Part shown: positions 35,140 to 44,276 of the stretch, piece after piece
Numbering within the stretch: the first letter of the stretch is position 1
Layout of the letters: every line of letters starts with the position of its first letter
Source: Bacillus sp. RO3
Lineage (GTDB): Bacteria > Bacillota > Bacilli > Bacillales > Bacillaceae_B
Direction of reading: 5' to 3'
Assembly: GCF_012911895.1 (NCBI RefSeq)
Contig: NZ_JAAXCV010000033.1
Location: 62,001 to 126,000 of the forward strand
DNA length: 64,000 bases
Notes under the pieces: generated by a model
Databases searched by the model: none
What the model saw: only the letters and a program-made list of their open reading frames with translations
What the model was told of the DNA's origin: nothing
Made by a program: the position numbers and the translations under genes

Positions 35140-36483
35140 CTAGCTTATAAAAATCCCCAGGATGAATACGACGGTAAACCCCACAAATCCGATAATCGTT
35201 TCCATTATCGTCCATGATTTCAATGTATCCTTCACATCTAATCCGAAATAGCGGTTCACAAGCCAGAATCCGCTGTCATTCACATGGGAGAATACCGTTG
35301 CTCCTGCAGCGATGGCAATGACCATCAACCCAAGGACAGGACCTTCAAGACCAAGGGTGGAGATCAAGGGGCTCATCAACCCGGCGGCCGTGACCATGGA
35401 AACGGTGGCTGAACCTTGAGCCACCCGGACAACCATGGCGATCAAGAAGGCCAGGGCGATGGGCGGCAAACTTGATCCGGCCATCATTTCACCCAGCACC
35501 TCACCGACACCTGAATCGATCAGAACTTGCTTGAAGACTCCACCTGCACCCGTTACAAGGATGATGATCCCGGCAGGCTCGAGTGCTTTTGTGGCAATAT
35601 CCTGAACGTCTTGACGGGAATATCCCCGTTTCGTCCCTAACAATATGAACGTAAGTAAAGTCGCGATCGTTAAGGCCACAAATGGATGGCCGAGGAACGT
35701 CAAAATCGAACGAACCGTGTTTCCTTCATCTAATAATACACCTGAAAGCGTATTTAATAAAATCAATACTAAAGGAATTGAAATCAGGGACGCAATCAGG
35801 GCAAAGCTCGGAAGCTCCTTATCATACTCGATTTCTTCCGCATGCATATAATCTGGGACCACAGCATGGATTCGTTTTGAAATGAACTTCGCAAAAAGTG
35901 GACCTGCTATAATCATGGATGGAATACCGGCAAGAGTACCGAATAAAATCACCCAGCCAAGATCCGCTCCGATTAAATCCGCGACGGCAATCGGTCCCGG
36001 AGTCGGTGGAATAAAGCTGTGGGTTACAGCGAGACCAGCCAGCAATGGAATTCCATAATATAAGAGAGACTTTCCTGTCTTCTTTGCCAGCCCATATACA
36101 ATCGGTACAAGAATGATGAACCCTACATCGAAAAATACCGGTATGGCCACAAGGAAACCTGTTATACCAAGGGACCATTGTGCCTTATCCTCACCAAATT
36201 TATTGATCAGTGTCTGAGCCAATCTTTCAGCTCCCCCTGACACTTCAAGCATGCGCCCGAACATTGCACCTAAACCTACCACGACTGCGACAAATCCCAA
36301 GGTCCCTCCCATTCCATTTTGTATGGAGGTGACAACATCCTGAAGAGGCATCCCAGCCGCAATCCCTACAATCAAACTCACTAATAAGAGAGCAACAAAC
36401 GCATGCAGCTTTGTCTTAATCACTAAAAATAATAGAAGGAAAATCCCTGCTAAGGCAACCAAAATAAGCATTTGATCAGACAT
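35140..36483 (-). CDS. gntP: Gluconate:H+ symporter (GntP family)
   Basis: 447 residues, 12-14 hydrophobic segments. GntP family marks are IPVFFDVGFIILVPIVY, FIPPTPGPIAVADLIGADLGW and ATVFSHVNDSGFWLVNRYFG near the C-terminus. It takes up gluconate with protons and feeds gntK downstream. First gene of the gnt pair, divergent from the RpiR-type regulator, with a cre-like site and GTAAAC half-sites in the shared promoter region. Other aldonates are possible substrates. Confidence 0.92.
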   Translation of the reverse strand: MSDQMLILVALAGIFLLLFLVIKTKLHAFVALLLVSLIVGIAAGMPLQDVVTSIQNGMGGTLGFVAVVVGLGAMFGRMLEVSGGAERLAQTLINKFGEDKAQWSLGITGFLVAIPVFFDVGFIILVPIVYGLAKKTGKSLLYYGIPLLAGLAVTHSFIPPTPGPIAVADLIGADLGWVILFGTLAGIPSMIIAGPLFAKFISKRIHAVVPDYMHAEEIEYDKELPSFALIASLISIPLVLILLNTLSGVLLDEGNTVRSILTFLGHPFVALTIATLLTFILLGTKRGYSRQDVQDIATKALEPAGIIILVTGAGGVFKQVLIDSGVGEVLGEMMAGSSLPPIALAFLIAMVVRVAQGSATVSMVTAAGLMSPLISTLGLEGPVLGLMVIAIAAGATVFSHVNDSGFWLVNRYFGLDVKDTLKSWTIMETIIGFVGFTVVFILGIFIS

Positions 36484-36535
36484 TCTGAATCCCTACCTTT
36501 CTTTCACTCGCGACAGTCTTTGCTGCCAAATGTAG

Positions 36536-36725
36536 TAAAACGTTTACCCATTACTCTATGTACCTTCTACTCTCTTACTTTGCTGAAACGAACAGCGCCT
36601 GCGACTTAAATGGAAATTATTTTCAATATAACTCTATTATAAAAAATATTTTTCTTTTTGCAACCGTTTACAGAAAATATTTTTATTCCCCCTTCTCTCT
36701 TGTATAATAAAAATAAGTAAACCGT
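36536..36725. promoter_or_regulatory. gnt control region: cre-like site and GTAAAC half-sites
   Basis: TGCAACCGTTTACA (36659-36672) matches the CcpA cre consensus TGWAANCGNTNWCA at all but one position. GTAAAACGTTTAC (36536-36548) and AGTAAACCGT (36716-36725) share the GTAAAC core, which could be the RpiR-type regulator's operator. Confidence 0.65.
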
Positions 36726-36741
36726 AAAAGGAGTGATGTCC

Positions 36742-37593
36742 ATGACTCAACATCAGCATTGTTTAGCGAGTATACGCGCTCATTATCCTCAATTCAGCGT
36801 GACGGAGAAGAAAATTGCCGACTATATACTTGAAAACCCTACCGAAATCATTCATTCAACCATAAATAGTTTAGCTGAAGACTTAGGGGTCGCTGACTCC
36901 ACTGTCTTCCGTTTCTGCAAACGAATAGGATTTAAAGGATTTCAAGCGATGAAGATCGCTCTTGCTTCAGAAGTAGTGACGGGGCTTAAAGACATCCATG
37001 AACGTGTCGATGAGGGAGACACAGCTCAGACGATTGCCACGAAAGTGTTTCGATCGAACATCAAAACCATCGAAGACACCTTGATGGTCGTAGATGAAAA
37101 AAATCTGTTAAAAGCCGTAAACATCATGGCCAATGCTCGCTCAATTGAATTTTTCGGCAGTGGCGGATCAGGCGTCATCGCCCTGGACGCCTATCATAAA
37201 TTCATCCGGACCGGTCTCCGTGTCCATGCCGGAAGTGACAGTCATATCCAGCTAATGACCGCTTCCCAAATGACGAGTGAAGATTGTGCTGTTTTCATTT
37301 CCCATTCAGGATCTACGAAAGATATCCTTCAGGTTCTCGATATCGTTAAAGACACCGGTGCAAAGACGATCGGCATCACCAACTTTGCCAAATCACCCCT
37401 TAGCCAAAGGGTCGAAGTTCCCCTTTTCACCGTTTCAGAAGAAACCGATTATCGATCTGAAGCCCTGTCCTCCCGCATCGCTCAACTGACATTGATTGAT
37501 GCCCTTTACGTGAACTTGATGATGACGAGAGAAATGGAAGGGCAAGATGCACTCAGAAAGATGCGAAAAGCAATTTCCGTTAAAAGAATCTAA
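36742..37593 (+). CDS. MurR/RpiR family regulator, probable gluconate regulator
   Basis: 283 residues. The N-terminal RpiR HTH is YPQFSVTEKKIADYILENP...LGVADSTVFRFCKRIGFKGFQ, followed by a SIS sugar-phosphate-binding domain (about 120-260) with FFGSGGSGVIALDAYHKF and ISHSGSTKDILQV. Such regulators sense phosphosugars; 6-phosphogluconate or gluconate is likely given the divergent gntP-gntK. ATG at 36742, 8 nt after AAAAGGAG, is chosen over the GTG at 36733. B. subtilis uses a GntR-type regulator here, so control differs. Confidence 0.88.
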   Translation: MTQHQHCLASIRAHYPQFSVTEKKIADYILENPTEIIHSTINSLAEDLGVADSTVFRFCKRIGFKGFQAMKIALASEVVTGLKDIHERVDEGDTAQTIATKVFRSNIKTIEDTLMVVDEKNLLKAVNIMANARSIEFFGSGGSGVIALDAYHKFIRTGLRVHAGSDSHIQLMTASQMTSEDCAVFISHSGSTKDILQVLDIVKDTGAKTIGITNFAKSPLSQRVEVPLFTVSEETDYRSEALSSRIAQLTLIDALYVNLMMTREMEGQDALRKMRKAISVKRI

Positions 37594-37626
37594 AAGGTCG
37601 GTCAGTGAAAACTGACCGACCTTTTC
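37592..37626 (+). terminator. Terminator of the RpiR-type gene
   Basis: AAGGTCGGTCAGT and ACTGACCGACCTT form a 13-bp stem with a GAAA loop, followed by TTC; immediately after the stop codon. Confidence 0.85.
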
Positions 37627-38141
37627 AATGCTCTTATAATAAAAAACAAGGCTCGCATTAGTTCTTAGTACCTAATATACCTTATCATAAAATAGGTAAA
37701 AAGGATGATTTTCCCCTTTTCCAATTCCTTTATTTATTGTAACTTTCGGATAATTTCTTCTATTTCTGCATCAATTGTCCCCACTAGACTTACGGCTGAT
37801 ACCATTTTTAACCATGTTGTGATTACAGACACAAAATCTTGTCAAATCAAGGTTTTTGAGCATTTTTTATCGAACTGATTGTATGCTAAGGTTAATGGGA
37901 AATGTTTTTACGTGAGACAGGCATTCATGGAATACATCACAACGAAAGACATTTTATAAAAGCCTCTAATAACCTCTAAACTCAATTTCTATCGTTTTAG
38001 ATACTGTAATTGTCAGGTAGAAACGTACTACCTCCCATTAAGGCTAAAATGTATTTACATTTCACCGGTGATTAAATTGTGATTGGAAATGAATCAACGT
38101 TCTCTCGCGTGAACAAATAGTGTTCAGGAGATGATCGTTTT
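37627..38141 (+). other. Long leader/intergenic region before the SSS symporter
   Basis: 515 nt, AT-rich and gene-free. It contains a small palindrome AATGTATTTACATT (38048-38061) that may be an operator. No credible ORF, riboswitch fold or clear sigma-A promoter was found. Confidence 0.45.
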
Positions 38142-39551
38142 ATGGAATTACAACAAAATCCTCATTTACTATGGTTTATTGGGATCTATGCGGTCCTCAT
38201 GATTGGTATAGGGACGTATATGTCCAAGAAGGTATCAAGCAGCAATGACTTTATCCTCGCAGGAAAAAGTCTCGGTCCCTTTGTACTGATGGGAACATTG
38301 CTTGCAACGTGGACTGGAAGTGGAAGTATATCAGGGGGAGAAACTTCTGTGGCATACAGCTTTGGAATTATTCCTTCCTTAATGCTCATGATCCCGACCC
38401 TTGTGGGAATCTTGATTCTTTACCTGGTCGCACCGAAGATCCGCGCGTTCAGCAAATATACAGTTTCAGCAATATTAGAAGAAAAGTATGGATCCACTGC
38501 ACGAAATCTTTCAAGTGTCATCATTATCCTGGCTTATGTAGGGATTGTTTCTTATCAGATGAAAGGTTTCGGCTTTATCCTTAATTTAACAACCGGTATG
38601 TCCGTTGGACTTGGTACGACCATCGGGGCAGTCTTGATCGTTTTCCTTGCGATGATCGGAGGCTTGCGATCTGTTTCTCAGACAGATGCACTGAGTGGTT
38701 TTCTCATGGTCGGAGGCTTAATTATTACCGTCCCAACCATCTTCTTCATTGCCGGCGGATGGGATGAAATCGTGCAAAATGTACCCGCTTCCCATATGTC
38801 AGCAACAGGTAACTTATCCATCATTCAATTGATCGGCTATTTATTGCCATCACTATTCTTGTTATTGGGTGATCAGAACATGTATCAGCGTCTGGCTTCT
38901 TCTAAAGGAGATTCTTCATCAAGAAAAGGACAAATTGGATGGCTCATTGCCATGATCATCATTTCTCCTGCCATCTCCTTAATCGCCTTCGCTTCCCGTT
39001 CCCTGTTCCCGGATATTGATCCAGGAATGGCTCTGATGGCTACGACGATTGCCATGCCGATTGGAATTGGGGGAATCCTTCTGGCAGCAGCGGCTTCCTT
39101 TATCATTACAACTGGTAATTCGTATCTATTGTCTGCTGCAACGAATCTAACCTATGATATTTACGGAAAATATATCAATTCGAATGCTTCAGATGATAAA
39201 CAGCTGAAAATGACGAAGATGTTCATTGTGGTACTGGGTGCTATGGCATTCATCATTATCAATTACTTCCCAAGCGTCCTGGATGTTCAAATGTACGCGT
39301 ACACTGTTTATGGTGCAGGCATTACACCAGCCGTCTTAGCCGTTTTCTTCTGGAAACGTGTGAATGCTGCTGGAGGCGTATCTTCAATGCTTGCCGGTGT
39401 GATCTCTACGTTGATCTGGGAGATTGTTCTTCAGAAACCATTTGATCTGAATAGTGTTGTCATTGCTGTTCCGTTAGCCATCATTGTATTGATCGTCGTG
39501 ACTCTCATGACGACAAAAAAGAATGAAGCTGAGTTACAGCAAACGGCATAA
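38142..39551 (+). CDS. Sodium:solute symporter (SSS family)
   Basis: 469 residues with about 13 membrane segments. Family features are FILAGKSLGPFVLMGTLLATWTGSGSISGGE (TM1-2), GGLRSVSQTDALSGFLMVGG and ITTGNSYLLSAATNLTYDIY (TM8, Na2-site Ser/Thr region). It takes up a small solute with Na+. Substrate not deducible; the neighbours suggest an amino acid, amine or aromatic compound. AGGAG lies 11 nt before the ATG. Own terminator at 39631. Confidence 0.85.
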   Translation: MELQQNPHLLWFIGIYAVLMIGIGTYMSKKVSSSNDFILAGKSLGPFVLMGTLLATWTGSGSISGGETSVAYSFGIIPSLMLMIPTLVGILILYLVAPKIRAFSKYTVSAILEEKYGSTARNLSSVIIILAYVGIVSYQMKGFGFILNLTTGMSVGLGTTIGAVLIVFLAMIGGLRSVSQTDALSGFLMVGGLIITVPTIFFIAGGWDEIVQNVPASHMSATGNLSIIQLIGYLLPSLFLLLGDQNMYQRLASSKGDSSSRKGQIGWLIAMIIISPAISLIAFASRSLFPDIDPGMALMATTIAMPIGIGGILLAAAASFIITTGNSYLLSAATNLTYDIYGKYINSNASDDKQLKMTKMFIVVLGAMAFIIINYFPSVLDVQMYAYTVYGAGITPAVLAVFFWKRVNAAGGVSSMLAGVISTLIWEIVLQKPFDLNSVVIAVPLAIIVLIVVTLMTTKKNEAELQQTA

Positions 39552-39630
39552 CACAATATGAACCATATTAAGGTATGCTCTTCATGCCGCTCATGATCTC
39601 CGTGCAGGACTTCGCTTTCCAAGGGCGTAA

Positions 39631-39660
39631 GAAGCCTCCTCACGCAGGAGGCTTCTTCTT
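39631..39660 (+). terminator. Terminator of the SSS symporter gene
   Basis: GAAGCCTCCT (39631-39640) and AGGAGGCTTC (39646-39655), followed by TTCTT. Confidence 0.85.
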
Positions 39661-39713
39661 GCATTCCAATCAAGGAAAGAGCTACCCTCTAGATTGTCCA
39701 TTTATACAAGGTT

Positions 39714-39766
39714 AAAAACCCAGACTCATTTCCCTCCTGGAAGGCAAATGAGTCCGGGTTTATTTT
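39714..39766. terminator. Terminator of the aminotransferase operon (bidirectional)
   Basis: AAACCCAGACTCATTT (39716-39731) and AAATGAGTCCGGGTTT (39746-39761) form a 16-bp stem with one A/C mismatch that becomes G-U on the minus strand; T-rich flanks on both sides. Confidence 0.85.
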
Positions 39767-39799
39767 TGGTAAACACTTTTGGATCAACCTACAAACCAG

Positions 39800-41122
39800 T
39801 TAATCAAAATGGCTCATCAATGTCGCCTCATATTCACTCAATGCTTCATCCAACATGCGAAGTCCGTCATCGATCTGCTCTTTTGTGACAGTGAGGGGCG
39901 GAATCATGCGGATGACTTCAGAATGATTCCCACAAAGATAAAATAACACTCCTTTTTCCAGAGCCCTGTCAAGAATGTCCATTAAGCCCTCCTGATTGGG
40001 TTTTCCTGTTTGAGGGTGAACGATCTCAATCCCGATCATCAGTCCAACGGCACGTATGCTCCCAATCACATCATGCTTTTCCTTTAAAAGCTCCAGCCTG
40101 GAAACGGCATAGGCTCCCATTGTTTTCGTGTTATCAAGGAGATTTTCTTCCTTCATGACTTCTAAAGTTGCAAGTCCAACGGAACAGGCAATCGGGTTCC
40201 CCCCAAAGGTCGTCCCATGGCTTCCAAGGGGCCACTCCCTCATCAGTTTATTGGATGCAACCGTGGCACTCAAAGGGAGCCCCGACGCTATGCCTTTTGC
40301 AATGGCCATGATATCCGGCGTCACATCAAAGGTTTGGGCAGCGAACCAATTTCCCGTACGTCCAAATCCTGTTTGGACTTCATCGAAAATCAGTAAGATA
40401 TTGTGGCGATCACAAATCTCCCTTACTTTTTGGAGCCATGCTTTCGGTGGAACAATGTACCCTCCTTCGCCAAGGACAGGTTCCAAGATCACACATGCTA
40501 CCTCTTCTGGAGTGACCTGATGATTGAAGAGAGTATCAAAATCCTTTTCAAGCTTTTCTACAACATAAGTTACTGAATCGGCTCCCTCGGGACATTCCCT
40601 TTCATTCGCATACGGAATCTGGTACGTCAATCCTGATGGCTGCATAAACTTTCGATACTTGCTCTTGGAAGTCGTGACACTCAATGCACCAAGAGAACGT
40701 CCATGGAAACAACCGGTGAATGAAACAACATACGGACGCTTCGTGACATATTTGGCAAGTTTGATGGCACCCTCAATCGCCTCGGTTCCACTATTGGCGA
40801 AGAAAAAACTATCCAAATCTCCCGGGAGAATCTCTGCCAGTTCATCTGCCAACCGCAGGATCGATTCATACATGATGACACCTGAAGGACCGTGCATCAG
40901 CCCGTCTGCTGCATCCTTGATCGCCTGTACAACTTTCGGATGGCGATGTCCAACATTCGTTACGGCAATTCCAGAAGTGAAATCGAGATATTTCTTTCCG
41001 TCCAATCCGTAGTAATAGCAGCCCTCTTCCTTCACTACCGGTAAATTCGGGTGGTCCTTCGCCATACTGGGAGCCAGGCGATTAGGCATATGTTGTATAA
41101 GCTCTTCAAATGTTCGATCCAT
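39800..41122 (-). CDS. Class III aminotransferase (GABA/acetylornithine aminotransferase type)
   Basis: 440 residues, fold type I PLP enzyme. [35 protein letters not shown], the [10 protein letters not shown] loop, D247 in [13 protein letters not shown] and Schiff-base K276 in [14 protein letters not shown] are all present. Transfers an omega-amino group (for example from GABA or beta-alanine) to an oxo acid. ATG at 41122 with GGAGGTTACTGGA; an ATG at 41137 lacks a site. Downstream of the YjiH permease under a sigma-54 promoter. In the B. cereus group a sigma-54 regulator controls gabT, which makes GABA a plausible substrate. Confidence 0.85.
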   Translation of the reverse strand: MDRTFEELIQHMPNRLAPSMAKDHPNLPVVKEEGCYYYGLDGKKYLDFTSGIAVTNVGHRHPKVVQAIKDAADGLMHGPSGVIMYESILRLADELAEILPGDLDSFFFANSGTEAIEGAIKLAKYVTKRPYVVSFTGCFHGRSLGALSVTTSKSKYRKFMQPSGLTYQIPYANERECPEGADSVTYVVEKLEKDFDTLFNHQVTPEEVACVILEPVLGEGGYIVPPKAWLQKVREICDRHNILLIFDEVQTGFGRTGNWFAAQTFDVTPDIMAIAKGIASGLPLSATVASNKLMREWPLGSHGTTFGGNPIACSVGLATLEVMKEENLLDNTKTMGAYAVSRLELLKEKHDVIGSIRAVGLMIGIEIVHPQTGKPNQEGLMDILDRALEKGVLFYLCGNHSEVIRMIPPLTVTKEQIDDGLRMLDEALSEYEATLMSHFD

Positions 41123-41161
41123 TCCAGTAACCTCCATTTTGTGACTGATTCATTTGTTTTT

Positions 41162-42547
41162 TTACATAAAGAAGAAATGCGCTAACAATGCAACGATCGG
41201 TAAGGTGATGACCGTACGCTGAATAAAGATAATAAATAGGTCCAAAAAGCTGATAGGTATTTTGGATTTGATTAATAGAATCCCAATTTCAGACATATAG
41301 ATTAATTGGGTCAAAGACATAGCGGCAATGACGAATCTAGTAAGCTCACTTTCTATCCCGCTGCCGACTACAGCAGGTAAAAACATATCTGCAAAACCAA
41401 CGATCATGGCCGGAGCAGCATCTGCCGCCTGGGGAATTTGCAACAATTCAAGGAGCGGAACGATTGGGTATGCCAATACATCAAACACCGGAGTGTATTC
41501 CGCTATGACCAAAGCAAGAGTTCCCAGAGCCATAACAAGGGGAATCAGACCAAACCAGATATCTACTACGTTTTGAAGTCCTTTCTTCGTCACTTCTCCC
41601 ACGCTCTTCACTTCAGATGCTTTTTCTACAGCTTTTTCAAACCCCCATTGAAAACGGGAGACATTTTCCGGTACCGTTTCGGAAATTTGCATTCCAACCG
41701 GCTCATAATACGTATCTTTCTTGCGGGAAAGGGGAGGGATTCGCGGGCAGATGACAGCAGCGGCGATCCCGGCAATGACCACTGTCGCATACAGCTGGAC
41801 AAACATGGATTCCAAGCCGATGAAACTTACGATCACAAGACTGAAAGCGATTGAAGCAACAGAGAAATTTGTGGCAATGACTGCCGCCTCACGCTTCGTG
41901 TAGTAGCCTTCTTCAAATTGCTTTGTCGTGATCAAAACCCCTACTGTCCCACTCCCCATCCAGGAAGCAAGCGCATCGATGGATGAACGTCCAGGCAATT
42001 GGAATAGAGGCTTCATGATTTTCTGCAATAATGTACCGAAGAAATCCATCAATCCAAAGTCCAGAAGAAGCGGCATCAACAACCCTGCAAATAAGAACCA
42101 TGTGGCCAGGACAGGAACCAGGGAATACAACACGGTTCCTCCTGTAAAGTCAGAAATAATCCATTCGGGACCACTTCCGTTTACCGTCATCACCGCAAAG
42201 ATCGACCCAAGGACACGAACTGCGATCCAAAAGTATCCGACGTCGAACAATCCTTTTAAGAATGATTGATTGATAATCCACTGAGGTTTAACCATCTTTG
42301 TATAAATAGCCATAAGAGCTGAAAAACCAAAAACCACTGTCATGAATAATGGAAGGACACCTTCAAGCAACCCTTGAAAATATGAAGCAAAGATTCCGAC
42401 TCCGATTGTCATATTTCCCTGATACGTAACAGGGACAAGGAACAACAATACCCCTAATAATGATGGAATGATGAACTTCATCGCTTCCCTTGTTGTCGTC
42501 CCCGAACGGGTTTCAAATTGACTGACATTCTGCTTACCAACTTCCAT
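41162..42547 (-). CDS. YjiH family membrane protein (nucleoside-recognition/gate domain permease)
   Basis: 461 residues with about ten hydrophobic segments. It contains the two gate-domain repeats, GRSSIDALASWMGSGTVGVLITTKQFEEGYYTKREAAVIATNFS and MIVGFADMFLPAVVGSGIESELTRFVIAA, typical of YjiH-type transporters of unknown substrate. Likely imports the compound used by the co-transcribed aminotransferase (inference). ATG at 42547 with AAGGGGTG. A consensus -24/-12 promoter lies about 100 nt upstream. Confidence 0.85.
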   Translation of the reverse strand: MEVGKQNVSQFETRSGTTTREAMKFIIPSLLGVLLFLVPVTYQGNMTIGVGIFASYFQGLLEGVLPLFMTVVFGFSALMAIYTKMVKPQWIINQSFLKGLFDVGYFWIAVRVLGSIFAVMTVNGSGPEWIISDFTGGTVLYSLVPVLATWFLFAGLLMPLLLDFGLMDFFGTLLQKIMKPLFQLPGRSSIDALASWMGSGTVGVLITTKQFEEGYYTKREAAVIATNFSVASIAFSLVIVSFIGLESMFVQLYATVVIAGIAAAVICPRIPPLSRKKDTYYEPVGMQISETVPENVSRFQWGFEKAVEKASEVKSVGEVTKKGLQNVVDIWFGLIPLVMALGTLALVIAEYTPVFDVLAYPIVPLLELLQIPQAADAAPAMIVGFADMFLPAVVGSGIESELTRFVIAAMSLTQLIYMSEIGILLIKSKIPISFLDLFIIFIQRTVITLPIVALLAHFFFM

Positions 42548-42643
42548 TGTCAAACACCCCTTTTAAAATGATTCCATTTCCTTTAATCATGAAGCTTTTC
42601 CCCTTGGATCCCATCCTCCTCCTCTTCTTATCACCTTTATACA

Positions 42644-42660
42644 TGCAAATATCGTGCCAA
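42644..42660 (-). promoter_or_regulatory. Sigma-54 (-24/-12) promoter
   Basis: Minus strand TTGGCACGATATTTGCA: GG and GC dinucleotides are ten bases apart and TGGCAC-N5-TTGCA matches the consensus exactly. It sits right after the sigma-54 activator gene and drives the YjiH-aminotransferase pair. Confidence 0.93.
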
Positions 42661-42663
42661 TAT

Positions 42664-44043
42664 TCATTTAATGTTATATTTTTTCAGTTTCCTGACTACA
42701 GATGGTTGGCTGATCCCCAGACGTTGAGCCATCAAGGTCGTTGTCTTATGTTTCTCCTTCGCATTCTTAAGTACCTGCTCCTCCACCGCTTCAAGAATAT
42801 CCCGCAATGATTGACCATCATGCTCGAATGTTGAAATATCACCAATCTGTTTGATGTATCCAGGGGGCAGATTCTGCATCTCTATTAATTGCTTGGAAGA
42901 GGTCACGACAAGCCTTTCTATAAGATTCATCAACTCCCTGACATTCCCTTTCCAATCCTGGATCAATAACTGGTGTATGACCCCTTCATCCAACTCTCTT
43001 TCCCGCTGGTATTTCTCACAAAAGAACGTCACAAAATAGTCGATCATTGCCATGATGTCTGAAGTCCGTTCCCTTAGGGGCGGGATCGTAATAGGGACAA
43101 CATTTAAACGAAAATACAAATCACGCCTGAACTCCCTCTCATCCACAGCCTTCTCCAGATCTTTGTTGGTAGCTGCGAGGATCCGAAAGTCGACCTTTCG
43201 CTGCTTCGTACCACCGACCCGATAAAACTGCTTTTCTTGAATGAATTTTAGAATCTTGACCTGGTTTGACAGGGTCAACTCCCCTATTTCATCCAAGAAT
43301 AAGGTCCCGCCTTCCGCGAGCTCTGCCAACCCCACCTTTCCCTTCTTGTCTGCCCCTGTAAAAGAACCGGCTTCATATCCAAAGAACTCTGCTTCAAATA
43401 ACGAGTCAGGTATCGATCCACAATTGACCTCAATGAAGGGACCCGCTTTCCTTTGACTTTTGTTATGTATGAATTTCGCAATATGAGACTTCCCGACACC
43501 GGACTCTCCCAGCAAAAGAACATTCACATCCACATCCGCTACTTGCAAAGCGCTCTGTAACACCATTTTCATCTCATCACTTGTGGCGATGATCCCTTCT
43601 GAATGATGGTGACGGCTTCTTAGGATTTCAAGCTCACCTTTCACTCTTTCCATCTCATGCTCCATATCCGTCAGATACTTCTTCATATTCAATAATTCTG
43701 TTACATCATGGGAATAACTTACGACCCTGACCAGTTCCCCGGAATCATGGAATACAGGGATCCCTGTCACGAGGAGCTTCTTGCCTTCTTTACTGGTCTG
43801 AACCAACGTGATTTTTTTCTTTTCCTTCAAGACGATCGGGGTCAAGATGGGAGAAAAAACACCTTCCTTTTCAAGATCGTACACTGATTTGCCTATCATT
43901 TCTTTAGAATCCACGTTATAAATATCCCCTGTTGCTTCACTTACCTTCAAGATGATTCCATCCGTATTGGTCACTAAAATATCCTCTTGAAGTGAGTGAA
44001 GAATCGCCTCATTTTCATTCCAGTTTTTTTTATCCACCGTCAC
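42664..44043 (-). CDS. Sigma-54-dependent activator with PAS domain
   Basis: 459 residues: PAS sensor (about 10-115), AAA+ domain with Walker A GESGVGKS (179-186), sigma-54 loop GSFTGA (226-231, usual form GAFTGA), Walker B FLDE (249-252), R-finger region, and Fis-type HTH at the C-terminus (LMAQRLGISQPSVVRKLKKY). Activates the downstream -24/-12 promoter. The PAS domain probably senses an intracellular metabolite. GTG start at 44043 with AAGGGGA 8 nt upstream. Divergent from kynU, with TGAATAA palindromes between them that may be its binding sites. Confidence 0.88.
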   Translation of the reverse strand: MTVDKKNWNENEAILHSLQEDILVTNTDGIILKVSEATGDIYNVDSKEMIGKSVYDLEKEGVFSPILTPIVLKEKKKITLVQTSKEGKKLLVTGIPVFHDSGELVRVVSYSHDVTELLNMKKYLTDMEHEMERVKGELEILRSRHHHSEGIIATSDEMKMVLQSALQVADVDVNVLLLGESGVGKSHIAKFIHNKSQRKAGPFIEVNCGSIPDSLFEAEFFGYEAGSFTGADKKGKVGLAELAEGGTLFLDEIGELTLSNQVKILKFIQEKQFYRVGGTKQRKVDFRILAATNKDLEKAVDEREFRRDLYFRLNVVPITIPPLRERTSDIMAMIDYFVTFFCEKYQRERELDEGVIHQLLIQDWKGNVRELMNLIERLVVTSSKQLIEMQNLPPGYIKQIGDISTFEHDGQSLRDILEAVEEQVLKNAKEKHKTTTLMAQRLGISQPSVVRKLKKYNIK

Positions 44044-44068
44044 ATCAGCATCCCCTTTGCGATTTGAA

Positions 44069-44225
44069 AATTATTCAAATATGAATAATTATCCCAATAA
44101 AATTTATATTAATTCATTTATAACAAAGTTTTTAGACTTTTTATACATTTTTGAATAATTTATTCAGAAATAAATATTTTTTTACATACCTATCCATTTG
44201 ACAGACCTACCAATTGTTTTACTAT
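44069..44225. promoter_or_regulatory. kynU promoter with TGAATAA palindromes
   Basis: TTGACA (44198-44203) and TACTAT (44220-44225), 16 nt apart, make a good sigma-A promoter for kynU. Palindromes AATTATTCA-AATA-TGAATAATT (44069-44090) and TGAATAA-T-TTATTCA (44152-44166) share the same half-site and lie next to the regulator gene and just upstream of the kynU -35. Confidence 0.7.
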
Positions 44226-44276
44226 TCAAATCATTTCGATTATCATTTTGGTAAGACTGTTAAAGGTGGGATAGGA

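Noticed and set aside
36536..36548. GTAAAACGTTTAC as a second cre site for CcpA
   Set aside because: It has about three mismatches to the cre consensus, versus one for the site at 36659; more likely an operator of the RpiR-type regulator.
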